From Isochrysis galbana (Eukaryota > Haptophyta > Isochrysidales > Isochrysidaceae): a DNA stretch of 64,000 nt. Under the pieces are notes generated by a model. It made no database searches and was not told the origin of the DNA. It saw only the letters and a program-made list of their open reading frames with translations. The DNA lies in NCBI GenBank assembly GCA_018136815.1, contig CM030945.1, forward strand, positions 1,152,605-1,216,604, written 5' to 3'. A program made the position numbers and the translations under genes. Position 1 is the first letter of the stretch; each line of letters starts with the position of its first letter. This document shows positions 42,071 to 52,594 of the stretch, piece after piece.

Positions 42071-43174
42071 ATGGTCTGTTCTTCTCGCTCGCAGCGGCCG
42101 AGAGCGTGTGGTGTGGACGTCCGTGGCGGGAGGGGCGGGGGGGAGCGGTTGTCCTGCCGAGAGAGGCAGAGCGAGAGAGGGACGCACAGCATTCGGCGCG
42201 ACGCCGGAGCGTTCAGAGACGCAATGCACTCGGGTGCCTTCCCCGTGAGGAGGAGCATCGCGGCGAACGAGCGGGCGACGATGAATCACCGCTCTCGCAT
42301 GCGCACTCGCACGGCTGCGCAGTTCGAGCCGAACGTCCATCTTAGACTGCTGCCGAGCCTGCCCTCTCTAGCGGGCGAGGCACACAGCGGCCACTGGACA
42401 ATAACGGGGACATCGAGCCACTTCCCTGTGATGCCTTTACCACACCGCATGCATGGCGGGGTCCGCACAACAGAGCGCTCGTCACGCTTTGTGCTACGGC
42501 GCCACTCAGCTGCTGGAGCAGAACGTCTCGCTGCCGAATTGCTTGGCACCGTGCAAAGAAGCGAACATCGTCGCTACACTGTTCGCAATGAGAGGGAGCG
42601 CATTGATGGCGAACTCGGTGAGATGCTCGCCGTCTTGCAGGAGGTCGAGGAAGCCGGCACACAACTTTATGAATTGCCTCCGGAGCGACTCCGTCGCATC
42701 CAGCAGGTGCTGCGCGGAGGGATCCGGTCGCACAGCGGGAGGGGATTCTTGTTACCACCACTGGAGGGAAGCCGGCCAGGTTCTTCAGACTCGCCTTCTG
42801 ATGCTCTTGGGGTCTACAGCGCAGCAGGGGTCGCGGGTTCACAACAGCACATGCCCCGTGGATTGGAGGAGCATGAGATCAATAGACTCAGGGTATCGGT
42901 AGCTCGAGGAACTCCCACAAGACCGCGCGACGGTGGCAGCGATTCCCTCACCTCGACGAGCAAGCTTGGTGCCTGCGACGACGAGTCGAGTGATGTGTGC
43001 GCAGTCTGCATCTCGGAGATGGTACAAGGAGAGTCGGTTTGCACTCTCGCATGCAAGCATTTCTACCATCACGAATGTATCGTTCGATGGCTTCGGCTCT
43101 CCATCGTGTGCCCGCTGTGCAAGGCGCATGCACTTGGTTGGTCGAAGGAGGAGACGGCAGCGCATACGGCGTAA
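42071..43174 (+). CDS. RING-H2 zinc-finger protein, putative E3 ubiquitin ligase
   Basis: RING-H2 proteins recruit an E2 enzyme and transfer ubiquitin to substrates. The ORF from the first in-frame ATG has 367 residues, with the RING at the C-terminus: Cys310, Cys313, Cys328, His330, His333, Cys336, Cys347, Cys350. The spacing is C-x2-C-x14-C-x-H-x2-H-x2-C-x10-C-x2-C, a textbook C3H2C3. The Trp after the sixth ligand (IVRWLR) and the final CPLC are present. The rest is polar, Ser/Arg-rich, with a possible helix around DGELGEMLAVLQEVEEAG. No membrane segment is seen. A later in-frame ATG at 42224 is an equally possible start. Single exon. Confidence 0.85.
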   Translation: MVCSSRSQRPRACGVDVRGGRGGGERLSCRERQSERGTHSIRRDAGAFRDAMHSGAFPVRRSIAANERATMNHRSRMRTRTAAQFEPNVHLRLLPSLPSLAGEAHSGHWTITGTSSHFPVMPLPHRMHGGVRTTERSSRFVLRRHSAAGAERLAAELLGTVQRSEHRRYTVRNERERIDGELGEMLAVLQEVEEAGTQLYELPPERLRRIQQVLRGGIRSHSGRGFLLPPLEGSRPGSSDSPSDALGVYSAAGVAGSQQHMPRGLEEHEINRLRVSVARGTPTRPRDGGSDSLTSTSKLGACDDESSDVCAVCISEMVQGESVCTLACKHFYHHECIVRWLRLSIVCPLCKAHALGWSKEETAAHTA

Positions 43175-44589
43175 TGAGCAAGACGTGTGAGTATGTATAT
43201 AGGCTCTTCGGCCCGACTAAAGTACCCACATTGAGAAAGTAAGAGCCATGGCATCAGAGCACGCAAGGGCAAGACTAGGGGCGGCGGCTCACGTAGCTAT
43301 CCTGAGGCCGTACGTGTGCGCTTTTGGCTTGGTAACGCTGCTCTTTCTCGCGAAACCAAAATTAAGTCTATTCTTTTAAGGTGGTTCTTAAGTTTTTTTT
43401 TCTGGTACGTGCGCGGCAGGTGGCGTCCGCCCACCCGCCGGCACCAGCCCGTCCCTGCAGGCTACCACACTCATGTTTGGGCTGTGGGTGTTCGGCGACC
43501 CGCAGGGTTTGAACACTGGAGTGGTGCCTGGTTGCGCCTTGTTGGCCGACGGGCCGCCCGAGGCGACTCGCGAGCCGCTGCGCGTGATGCAGGTGCAGCG
43601 CGGCAAGCGGGCGTCCAGCGTCCAGCGTCCAGCCCACAGCACTGCTGTCTGCTGTGCCCGACGCTTAGGACGAGGAGGGGGCGCGGGAAGCGGCTGCTGC
43701 GGCGCAGGAGGCAATCCCCTCATGTGCACGCGCGATTTGCTTCCGGGCGTTCAGCTGGAGGCCGACGCGCAGACGTGGCGTGCCTGGCGGGGAGCACCCC
43801 TACGCGGAGGAAATGTATGCAAAGGAGATGGGTAGCCGGGAGAAGCGCTGGTGCGCTCGCACCGGGATGGTGAGGGCGCTGGTGCAGACGAAGAAGTGAC
43901 GCAGGAGCATGCTCCCCGGGTATGTGTATGTAGAGACAAAACTTCAGGCATTGTATGGAGCGTTTGAGGTAGGTTTCGCGAGTCAAAAGAATCACCCAAG
44001 ACGCGCAATCGTAGGGTTGAGGAGGGGGCTGATTGTGGGCCTTAATTCCTTTCGCTCTGCGCGTGCTTGTTTGAAATTTGAGTAAGAAGAGATTGTCTAA
44101 CAATATCCCCACGGTTCCAGTACCCCAATTTTTGTATTTTTCGCCGTCTCGCCGCCACCGCTGGCACCGCGGGACCGCGGGACACAATTGTTGAGTACTC
44201 TTTTTTGTTTGCGCTCGCACAACAGAAGACTTAAGCCTTTCTTTCTGGTCGACGCCAGCGGATAAGATAGACAACAAAGTAGCCAATTTGGCACCGGCCA
44301 CGAAATACATGACAATATTTGGTTAAAAAATCACCCGAAGATTCAGGGCTAAAAAAACCTACTAGCGGCCGCCTTCGGCTTCTATCGCCGACCATCCGAC
44401 CATCCGCCATCGCCCCTGTTCCCGCTTCTCTCCGTTCCTTTCCCCTTTCCCCCTTCGTTCCTTTGTCTTCGGTTTCTGGGGTGCGGCCCAAGTGCGCTAC
44501 CTTGGGCCCGGTTCAGGCGGCAGGGTCCGGGAGGGCCATACGTAGTCAATGGTCTATGCCTACCGGGTTGGCGGGGTCTCAGTCCCGAC
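43175..44589. other. Intergenic
   Basis: No gene is supportable. A short stretch near 44440-44520 resembles sequences near 11.24 and 58.22 kb. ORFs near 43316-44310 have no motifs. Confidence 0.4.
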
Positions 44590-45136
44590 TTATTCTGTAA
44601 GCACAGGTGCGGGACTTATATACCTATTTCTCGGTGGTCGGAGCTCTCGCTCCGCTCACCCCCTTCTCCGCGCTCTCTGCTCTCCCCTCTCCTGTGGCAC
44701 GCGCGATGGCGCGCCTGCGCCTGCGACAGGCCTGCAGCTGCCCACTGGCGACCCCTAGAGGCTCCTGTAGGCCAGTTTAGGGGGCGCAGAGGAGGTTGGG
44801 GCGGGGGCTGGGCCATGGCCTCCCCTGCCCGCATCCCTCGCCGGCGCTCCTGAGCCTCAGGGGGACCCACGCTGCACCTGTCTGCTTGTACGCTGCCTGT
44901 CGACCCGAGGGGGAGGGGGGATTGGAGCGATGGCGATGGGCTGGCCACGACAGGCCAGGGCGAGCGAGACAGGCGAGCCTGCCAGGGAGAGAGTGGGACA
45001 GCATGGCAGTGTGCTCCTGGCAAGCCATCAGGCATGCCAAGAGCACGGGTGGTTCCTCCCCCATGGCAGGGGAGGAGTGGAGAGAGATGGGGGCGGCTCA
45101 TGCCCCCCCCCCTGGGCGAACTAAGTATACATTAGT
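44590..45136 (-). repeat. Family A retroposon, copy 4
   Basis: Reverse orientation. The 5' stem-loop is at about 45116-45136 and the adjacent G/C hairpin precedes it. The 3' part is truncated near 44590. Confidence 0.8.
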
Positions 45137-45653
45137 TGAACTTGAAGAGTTTTTAACAATGATTTCTCACGTCACAGCAATTATCGCCATAGCGAAGAAC
45201 GTACAACGAAGAAGCATGCGCATCACACCACGAACATCATGCTCGTACAACACCTTACAGATCATGTTCAGTTCGCCGACACCCCCTAGGGACTTCCCTA
45301 CACATGACCGACGGGAAGCAAAAGTGACGAGGATTACGTTCGCCGGTGCCCTTGATGGAGCTTAACACTTACGCTCCTCGAGGAGCCGTTCATGCAATAT
45401 AATTGCCAAAACTGTCAGCCGTGTCTTTCGCGTGCAGGCGTGCAACGCGGCGCAAGCATGCCGTGCCCTCTCCGGGTGCAGGCATGCGCCCCCCACCACC
45501 ACCACCATCACCACCCCCGCCACCCCCCTTGTGTACGAGCATCCCCATGCATTCAAGCAATGAGAGTGGTGGGGCCCGTTGAATGTGCATCTCTGCCATT
45601 CCCAAGGGTGGGCTGCACAGATGTCGCACGTCCAAGTTTGCTGTTGGCCCTCG
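45137..45653. other. Intergenic
   Basis: CAC/CCA repeat near 45493-45530. No gene is seen. Confidence 0.35.
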
Positions 45654-47270
45654 TCAATCAAACACGTCCCATCCATCGGCACTCCCAGCGCTGCAAGCGC
45701 CGGTGCTTTGCGTCGACCCAGCCTGGCTGTGCCTCTTCTGCTCGCCCGAGGCGGCGCTTGATGCGAATCGAGGCGCCACATCATTGCCAGGCGTAGGGAG
45801 GCTCCATCGATCGCCAAAAAGCAGTGTGAGATTACAACGGCGATTTTCATATCCCGGCTTGAACTCAAAGGGCTCAGACTCGTGGTACTGATCCGAAACG
45901 AAGATGACCGCTCGATTGCACGCGTAGGGCACCTGCCTTGCACCTCTCGCCTGGACGTGGTCGCCGTTGGTGTCGCCATGGGCCATTTTTGCTAGTAGCT
46001 TTCGCCGCAGGGTGTCCTCTGCCGCCACGCTTGCGAATTCATGGTTCGCAGCGACGGTGGGCTGCTCTAGGGGTGGCACATGATCGTAGATCAACAGCCC
46101 ACCGCCAGATAGCTGTGCGTCGTCCTCCGTCAACCAGATGTTCACATTGACTGCGGCAGGGTCGGCGTGCAACCCAATTCCGGCGTTGCCAGCATCGGAG
46201 TATTTGAAGAACCACCATAGAGCGAGCGCATACGGCTCAAAGACGCCGCGCATCACGCGTGTGAGCTCGGTTGTGAGCTTCAAGAGAATCGGATGTGTCG
46301 CGCCATCGTTCGGAAAGCAGCCGAGGTATCCGTTGCGCATGGTGTTGAAGTGTGCACCATGTCGAGCGTATTGCTGCAACTCCTTCAAGGCTCCTTCACC
46401 AAGTATCCCATCGATCACCACGCAGCGGTCGGAGTGATAGCGCGCCTCGTGCACAGACCAATCGGTGCGGGCGTGGAGCACAGACATCCCTGGCTCCCAA
46501 TGCCGCGCCGTTCCCAATGGTATAGGAAGCGGCGAGCCGTAACTCAGGCCTAGCAGGACTCGCTGGGAAGGGCTAAGCGACCTGACACGCACCCTATGCC
46601 TCAAGTCCATGCTTAATGTATCCAAAAGGGTAGTGGACGGGGCAGCCGTGCTGTTCGTGCTATCCGCGGCCATGGTTTGCCCAGTGTCCTCGCCCTGCCA
46701 CAAGGCATCAGACGACATTCCACCATGGCCCACCACAGCCAACTCATCCGCGAGTTGGCGCCACCGATGGGCCAGGTCGCAAGCAGCAGTACTGTCGTCA
46801 CTATCAGGAAGCCCAAGACGAGCAGCAGCCTCAAGCGCCTCAGCGTCATGGATAAGCCTGAAGGGAGCAACCTCAGCATCATCCAAGACAAAGTGGCGCA
46901 GGCGAGCCGCGTGAAGCGTGTTGAAGGCTTCAAAGGCCTCCGCATACCGCCGCAGCCGCAGCAGCGTCTCCGCGCGCATGCGCATTGCATTGATCGTCGC
47001 CTCCGGTGGCTCCAGCTTGATGAAGCGCTCATACGCCACGAGGGCGAGCGCAAGGATTTCCGGGTCGTCTCCGCTGCCGGCGCCCGTGATGTACGCCATG
47101 TCAGCCAGCACAACGAGCAGTTCGGCCGGCACGTCGCGCTCATCAAGGAGTTCGGATAGCTGGCGAGCAAACGGCGCGGCGCGCACCACCGCTAGCCTCA
47201 CGCGGTTGGAGAGGAAGTCTGACCAGGCGCACGCAGCCGCCGCCTCAGCCGCTGCCATTTCGCCAGACAT
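45654..47270 (-). CDS. 2OG-Fe(II) oxygenase with N-terminal TPR-like region
   Basis: 538 residues in one exon. The C-terminal half is a double-stranded beta-helix dioxygenase of the prolyl-4-hydroxylase type. The Fe ligands are His368 and Asp370 in LHADPAAVNVNIW and His463 in DQYHESEPF, with Arg477/Arg478 (ENRRCNLTLLFG) placed to bind 2-oxoglutarate. Between them are LSGGGLLIYDH and a basic loop. The domain starts at about residue 270 with RCVVIDGILGEGALKELQQY, typical of P4H N-termini. Residues about 70-150 contain alternating helices (LALALVAYERFIKLEPPEATINAMRM, LLRLRRYAEAFEAFNTL) that resemble TPR units. It likely hydroxylates a protein, though the substrate is unknown. No signal peptide is seen, so a cytosolic or nuclear location is likely. 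A purine tract (coding strand) lies just upstream of the ATG. Confidence 0.85.
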   Translation of the reverse strand: MSGEMAAAEAAAACAWSDFLSNRVRLAVVRAAPFARQLSELLDERDVPAELLVVLADMAYITGAGSGDDPEILALALVAYERFIKLEPPEATINAMRMRAETLLRLRRYAEAFEAFNTLHAARLRHFVLDDAEVAPFRLIHDAEALEAAARLGLPDSDDSTAACDLAHRWRQLADELAVVGHGGMSSDALWQGEDTGQTMAADSTNSTAAPSTTLLDTLSMDLRHRVRVRSLSPSQRVLLGLSYGSPLPIPLGTARHWEPGMSVLHARTDWSVHEARYHSDRCVVIDGILGEGALKELQQYARHGAHFNTMRNGYLGCFPNDGATHPILLKLTTELTRVMRGVFEPYALALWWFFKYSDAGNAGIGLHADPAAVNVNIWLTEDDAQLSGGGLLIYDHVPPLEQPTVAANHEFASVAAEDTLRRKLLAKMAHGDTNGDHVQARGARQVPYACNRAVIFVSDQYHESEPFEFKPGYENRRCNLTLLFGDRWSLPTPGNDVAPRFASSAASGEQKRHSQAGSTQSTGACSAGSADGWDVFD

Positions 47271-48076
47271 CCCTGCCCCTTTTCCCTCCCCCCCCCCCCA
47301 CTCTCCCTAATAGGCAGCGGCTGGGCAACAGGAGAGAGCTTCTCCAACTCTTCCCCCCGCCCTCTCACACTCTCTCTTCCCTTCCCGACCGCCCCGCCCC
47401 TCCTCTCCCTCTCTCCCTCCCTCCCTTCCACTCTCTCCCTACCCCCGCTCTCTCCCCACCTCTCTCCTTCTCTCCCTCTCCCCACGCCTCGCCTACCGCA
47501 GCCGCACGACAGACGGCCCCGACGGGGTGCGCGGGGGGAAGGGCGGGGCGGGGGGTGGAGGGGGGAAGAAAGAAGGCGACCGACAGCTGCCCCCGCGAGT
47601 ACTAAAGAAACAGGAGAAGAAGACCGCGAGTGGCTAAGAAACAGGAGAGGGGGGAGCGAGCCCGCGGTGGGGGTGGAGGGTTTCCTTCGTTCTCTTCTCT
47701 GGTCAAAGCCACCCCGTGGAGAATGATATAACGGCATGAATAAGGAAAGAAGAGAGAGGAGAGCAGCAGCAGTGGTGCTGATGAAAGAGAGAAGACGGGA
47801 GGAGAGAGTGGACGAGGAGAGCTGAGAGGGCCTGGATTCTACCACTACTACTCTACTAAAGTATGGCTTTGGCAAACGGGGTTCGAACCCCGCTTGGCGT
47901 AATCCTAATCCCAATCGCGTGCATGGTGCTGTGGTGACTCTAGAAAAAAAATTCTTGAAGATGCCTACTACTGTCGCTACCCACTACCCTTTCCGCAGGG
48001 TTCCCCAGCGACAACGCCCTTGCCTCTCCCTCACTCCTCTTTCCGCTCCCCCCCTCGTCCCGGATGCCCCGTCAGG
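47271..48076. other. Intergenic, pyrimidine-rich, with family C copy 1 (about 47944-48060)
   Basis: The first about 290 bases on the plus strand are CT-rich low-complexity sequence next to the oxygenase start. At 47944-48060 a segment (TTCTTGAAGATGCCTACTACT...) resembles 58098-58210. Confidence 0.5.
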
Positions 48077-48152
48077 CTGATATCAGGTTCTGATATCAGG
48101 TATCATTAGGATATCAGGCCTACTAGACCTGATAACCTGATATCAGGCTGAT
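48077..48152. repeat. Cluster of CTGATATCAG palindromes
   Basis: The 10-bp palindrome CTGATATCAG occurs three times, with additional GATATCAGG and CCTGATA half-copies in between. Together they can fold into alternative hairpins. Confidence 0.85.
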
Positions 48153-49319
48153 ATTATTGATTATTGCTACTAACTTTATAATAAAATAAAATTCACGTCA
48201 GTAAACGGGCGGGTAGTCATCGACCCGAACCGCGAGCGAGCGTCCATGCCTCTCAGTGATGATGGTGACGGACCCGAGGTTACAGGTTACCACTACCTCA
48301 GATGGGAACAGAGGGGACGGAAGGGAAGCGGCGAGAGGCGCGGCGGAAGTTGGGGGGTGGCCAATGACGGGCTAGACCACCTCCTCAGCAGAGAACGGCG
48401 GGAGGACGGGCTTGGGCGAGGGCGAGCGCGACGACGGAGCGGACATGGCTGGGAGGGTCGGGATGGATAGGCTGAGGATGAGAGAGTGGTGGGGTTGTGG
48501 GGTTTGGTATTGAGGTAGTGTTGAGAACGAGGGACGAGAACGGGAACGAGAACGAGGACGAGAGCGACGAACGAAGAACGACAGACGACAGACGGCGGGG
48601 GTCCGCTAGACCGACGAGATAACACCACACTCACGTCAACACTCTCCACACTAACGTATCCTTATCAACTTATCACGGAACGCACAGGAACCCGCTGACA
48701 GACCGAACAAGGAAGAGAATGCCGACAAGAGAGCGACGGGGCGACGGACGATCCGACGGGGGCGACAGTTACGCACAGGAATAAGGAGGGAATCTTTCGA
48801 AAACCCTTAAGTGAGTTGATGAAGACCGAAGTAAAATAGCGCCACGATATAATCCAACGGCCAACACCTGAGGGGGAATCAGGGTCACACAAGGGGCGGT
48901 TCCTTGCACCGGCGATACCTGAACGCGCGACTTAGCCTAAAAACGCGAGGAGCACGCAAGGAGGTAAGCCAGGTGAGGGGCAAGCAGGCGACAAAGGAGG
49001 CGACAAAGGAGGCGAGGGCAACAAGGGCGAGTGGGCGAATGTAGGACCCTACGACGGTGACTCGTGGCTAGCCTGCAAGGAGGGAACATAGAAACGCAAA
49101 CAACTTCTAAAACAAAAAGGTCGATCGCGGATGCGACACCCCCTTGCTAGAATCGAGCTTCCATGCGAGAGAGCAATGAGCGAAACAAAACCACGCAAGG
49201 GAGGAGCAAAGGCAGCTGCGAAGGGGACGGCGGTGGGGCGAGCAGAGGTAGCAGGGGACGCGCTGGCGGCGGAGCGGGCGGGAACGGCGGCGGCAGTGGC
49301 GGGCTGGGGGGGGGGAGGG
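48153..49319. other. Intergenic, low-complexity
   Basis: Contains GAACGAG-type repeats near 48520-48570 and GCGACAAAGGAG repeats near 48988. No gene is seen. Confidence 0.4.
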
Positions 49320-49582
49320 GTGCGCCTCTGGGGCCCCCAATCTGCAACTGTCTGCCTGTCGACCGGGGGGGAGGAGGGGTTGGAGCGATGGGCTGGCCAC
49401 GCCGGGCGAGGATGCGCGATTCAGGCGAGCCTGTGGGGAGGAGGATGGGTCAGCAAGGCAGTGTGCTCTTGGCAAGCCATTAGGCACGCCAGGAGCATGG
49501 GTGGTTCCTCCCCTACAGCAGGGGAGGAGTGGAGAGAGGGGGGGGCTCGCCCCATGGGCGAACTAAGCTATAAACTTAGTTC
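49320..49582 (-). repeat. Family A retroposon, copy 5 (3'-truncated)
   Basis: Reverse orientation. The stem-loop GAACTAAG...CTTAGTTC is at about 49559-49582. The other end fades at about 49320. Confidence 0.8.
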
Positions 49583-49864
49583 GGGAGGGTGTGAGTGAAA
49601 CAGTAGCTTAGCGGGCATCTTCAAGATTTTTTTTCAGGTCGTTAGCCCCGAAATCTTCCTTCAGAATATTTTATTTCAATTTGCCATTGGGCAACTAACT
49701 TTATAGTTGGTCGCCATGGAGCGCGCCGCCGCTCCCCACCTCTCCTTCGGGCCCCCCGCCGAGGGAGCCCCCCCTGTACCCATGGAGCTGTCGCTGGCGA
49801 AGCGACCGCGTCCGCCTGCAGAGGCCGAGCAGGTGAGCGTGACCCCGGTCGCGCCGCACGGCCC

Positions 49865-52594
49865 GTGGCCCTGGCCACACCCAACAAGGCAGCCATGCTG
49901 GCTCACCCCATGGTGGGCCACATGCTGGGGAGCACAAAGAGCCAGCACCAGACGAGAAGAGCCAAACATCCACTGGGCATGCCTTATGGCAGAGGCCTCT
50001 CCCACCCCGGGGACGGCCGCGCTGCCCCGGCAGCGCGGCCTGAGACCGGGTGGCCCTTATGGGCACAACACCAACAACAACCAAGAATCGTATACCTAGA
50101 CGAGACTGGAGACCCGGGCCTACTACTGGCCCTCGACTGGGAAAAAGCCTTCGATAGAGTGAGCTGGGAGTTTTATCACCTAGCCCTCAAGCTTCTCAAC
50201 TTCGGACCTACCTTCCAAACACTGGCGAGGGCGCTCACGAGCGAAGAAGCCCGACCAATACGCACGATAAAGACCAACGGCGGGAGAAGCTACCCATTCA
50301 CCGTGGGCAGCGGCATGCCGCAAGGATGCCCGCTGTCACCGCTCACGTTTCTTCTGACAACGGAAGCGCTAACACGAGCCATCAACAGCGACGAAGACAT
50401 AAGCGGCGTAAACCTAAACGGCTACAGCCTGAAGATAAGCCAGTTTGCCGACGACACGGCGCTAATAACGCGCGACTACAAGAGCTTGCAAAAATCTCTA
50501 CAATGGGTGGAGTTGTACGAGAAAGCAACGGGCGGCAAAACTAACGCTAGCAAATTCCAAGGGTTAAGAATGGGATCCCAAAGGCGTCGTAAGCCCCCGT
50601 GGGATATGAGAAAATACAACTGGATAAACAACGATGAGTATCTGACCATCTTGGGCGTCCCCCTAGGAGCGCCTGAGGCGCTCAAACCCTTTTGGTCGAA
50701 GCTAGCGGAAAAGTTAGACGCGAGAGTCGCCAAGCTAGCACCGGCCACTAACTATATGACGATATTCGGACGAGCGTCAGTGGTAAACTTCATAATATAT
50801 GGTATGCCGAGATACTGGTTACAAACCTTGGCCGCTCCTAAATGGTTTCACGTCCGTGTCCAAAGGGCGGCGGACACTGTCCTCTGGACAAGCCCATATA
50901 CCAATAGACAAAACAAATGGATAAAACACCCACACTATGCCGTATCGCACGGAAAAAGCGCAACCAGGACACTGGGCCTTGGACTCCTAGACTGGCCGTC
51001 CCACGTAAAAGCGCTCCAGGCAAAATGGATCCTAAACTATCTGAACGCTCGGAAGGCGTTATGGAAACACGGCCTAGATGCTTGGTTCTGTCGAACCGGA
51101 CTAGGGAGAGGAGCTGTACTCTCCACGATCCCTACGAAGACTCTGACGGAAAGCATAAGGGGCAACCCAGCGCTCCCAGTCTTCTGGAAAGAGGCTATCG
51201 CTAACTTCAGAGAACTAGACATACAACCCTCCTTCCTCACACGAGAAGGCGCGCTATCACAACCAATATGGCATAACCCCCACATCCCGCCTCCGAAGGT
51301 GCGCGCCCCATGGGCTCGCCTGTGGGAAGCGCTGCACACTAACGTAGTGCACAACGTGTTCAAGGACAGCGCCTTTACGACACCGTATAGCAAGAACGAA
51401 TGCTCGGCATATCTCGAGCACTTACCTGAGACCTTCGCACACGAGGGCCGCACATTACGCAAAAAGGAGTTCCTAGATTCATGGGACGAAGTCATCAACT
51501 ACGCGACGCAAGTGCTAGGGCGATCGAAAGAGCGCCCACCCCCGGACACCAAGGAAAAAAAGACCCGCGACGACAACACCTCATCTCAAGAGCCGGGGAC
51601 CGAGACACAGAGTAGGGAAATCAGGGTCTCTGAGGATGAAAAGTACATCAGCAAGCTGAACAACATCTGGCTACACGCCGACACCGACTACCTAGGAGAG
51701 ATTGCCGACACCGGAAGTGTAGCGGACGCTGGAGAAATCCCATACTACCACCCGCCGGCCAGATGGGAAGGCGGCTACAAAGGCCCGAGACACATGGAAT
51801 ACCCCTTGGCGGATGAATACGCCATACGAAAAGGGAAGATCGCGCTAGACGCGATAGCTGTCGCAGACATCACCAAGGCCGCGCAGAAGGCGACCAAAAG
51901 TAGCGCCCCGCAATCAGCAAGATTAGCATGGGAAAAGCGACTGAACATCACCAACGAAGAATGGAAACACGTAGCGAGACTTTACGCAATACCATTGTTA
52001 AAACACGCGGACAAACACTTGCACTTCAAGCATATCACACACAGAAGGATCGGCACGAGAAATAGGTTCGCAGAGAGCCCGACAATTACGTGTAGACTAT
52101 GTCACCGACACCGAGAAGACTCGTGCCACCTAGCGTGGTGTCCCGCGACGAGAATAATATTCGAGGCCATAGATGCCCTCAATGACTACACCCCCTCCCC
52201 CGGAAGGTCATGGATGCAGAAGACGAAGGATAGATTGTTCGCATACCCCGGTGCAAACACGCCAGAAAGTCTAAGAGCGCTATACGTGATAGCGTGGAAA
52301 TACATACTAAGAGATTTCTACAGAGTCGAATTCGAGTCACATGAGTACCACTACATACCGATCTTAGAATCTACGCTAACGAGGTTTGTCACATTAGTTA
52401 GGGGCCTTGCCCCGCCAAAAACACACCACTCCATGCGCACAACAAAAGCCGCGCAGGGGAGGAAACCCAAACTCAAGAAACCACTAGAACTCAGCGCCCC
52501 CGTATTTATCGAAGACGAAAAAGGCAGGCTACAACTTAGCGAAAACACTAGCCGAGTAGTGAAAGCACTTGGTCTTGCCGAAAAACTCGCATAA
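49865..52594 (+). CDS. Non-LTR reverse transcriptase, N-terminally incomplete
   Basis: About 909 codons. Listed from a GTG, so there is no credible start. RT motif A is LDWEKAFDRVSW, motif B is GMPQGCPLSPL and motif C is FADDT with Asp196-Asp197 at the catalytic site. Motif D (KTNASKFQGLRMGS) and a long thumb/connection region follow. A C-terminal zinc-knuckle-like site CRLCHRHREDSCHLAWC (Cys743-x2-Cys746-x8-His755-x3-Cys759) matches the zinc site found downstream of RT in many plant and algal LINEs. RT motifs 0-2 and the endonuclease are absent. Between about 50020 and 50090 the reading passes through a GC palindrome and then joins the RT text. It encodes a defective protein unless trans-complemented. 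Confidence 0.88.
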   Translation: MALATPNKAAMLAHPMVGHMLGSTKSQHQTRRAKHPLGMPYGRGLSHPGDGRAAPAARPETGWPLWAQHQQQPRIVYLDETGDPGLLLALDWEKAFDRVSWEFYHLALKLLNFGPTFQTLARALTSEEARPIRTIKTNGGRSYPFTVGSGMPQGCPLSPLTFLLTTEALTRAINSDEDISGVNLNGYSLKISQFADDTALITRDYKSLQKSLQWVELYEKATGGKTNASKFQGLRMGSQRRRKPPWDMRKYNWINNDEYLTILGVPLGAPEALKPFWSKLAEKLDARVAKLAPATNYMTIFGRASVVNFIIYGMPRYWLQTLAAPKWFHVRVQRAADTVLWTSPYTNRQNKWIKHPHYAVSHGKSATRTLGLGLLDWPSHVKALQAKWILNYLNARKALWKHGLDAWFCRTGLGRGAVLSTIPTKTLTESIRGNPALPVFWKEAIANFRELDIQPSFLTREGALSQPIWHNPHIPPPKVRAPWARLWEALHTNVVHNVFKDSAFTTPYSKNECSAYLEHLPETFAHEGRTLRKKEFLDSWDEVINYATQVLGRSKERPPPDTKEKKTRDDNTSSQEPGTETQSREIRVSEDEKYISKLNNIWLHADTDYLGEIADTGSVADAGEIPYYHPPARWEGGYKGPRHMEYPLADEYAIRKGKIALDAIAVADITKAAQKATKSSAPQSARLAWEKRLNITNEEWKHVARLYAIPLLKHADKHLHFKHITHRRIGTRNRFAESPTITCRLCHRHREDSCHLAWCPATRIIFEAIDALNDYTPSPGRSWMQKTKDRLFAYPGANTPESLRALYVIAWKYILRDFYRVEFESHEYHYIPILESTLTRFVTLVRGLAPPKTHHSMRTTKAAQGRKPKLKKPLELSAPVFIEDEKGRLQLSENTSRVVKALGLAEKLA
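50015..50040. other. 12-bp perfect GC-rich hairpin in the LINE-type element
   Basis: GGCCGCGCTGCC, a 2-nt loop, then its exact complement, just upstream of the point where RT sequence starts. Confidence 0.85.

Noticed and set aside
47878-47912. GGGGTTCGAACCCC, a perfect tRNA T-arm
   Set aside because: No anticodon or D arm is found on either strand, and the element is a near-palindrome by itself.
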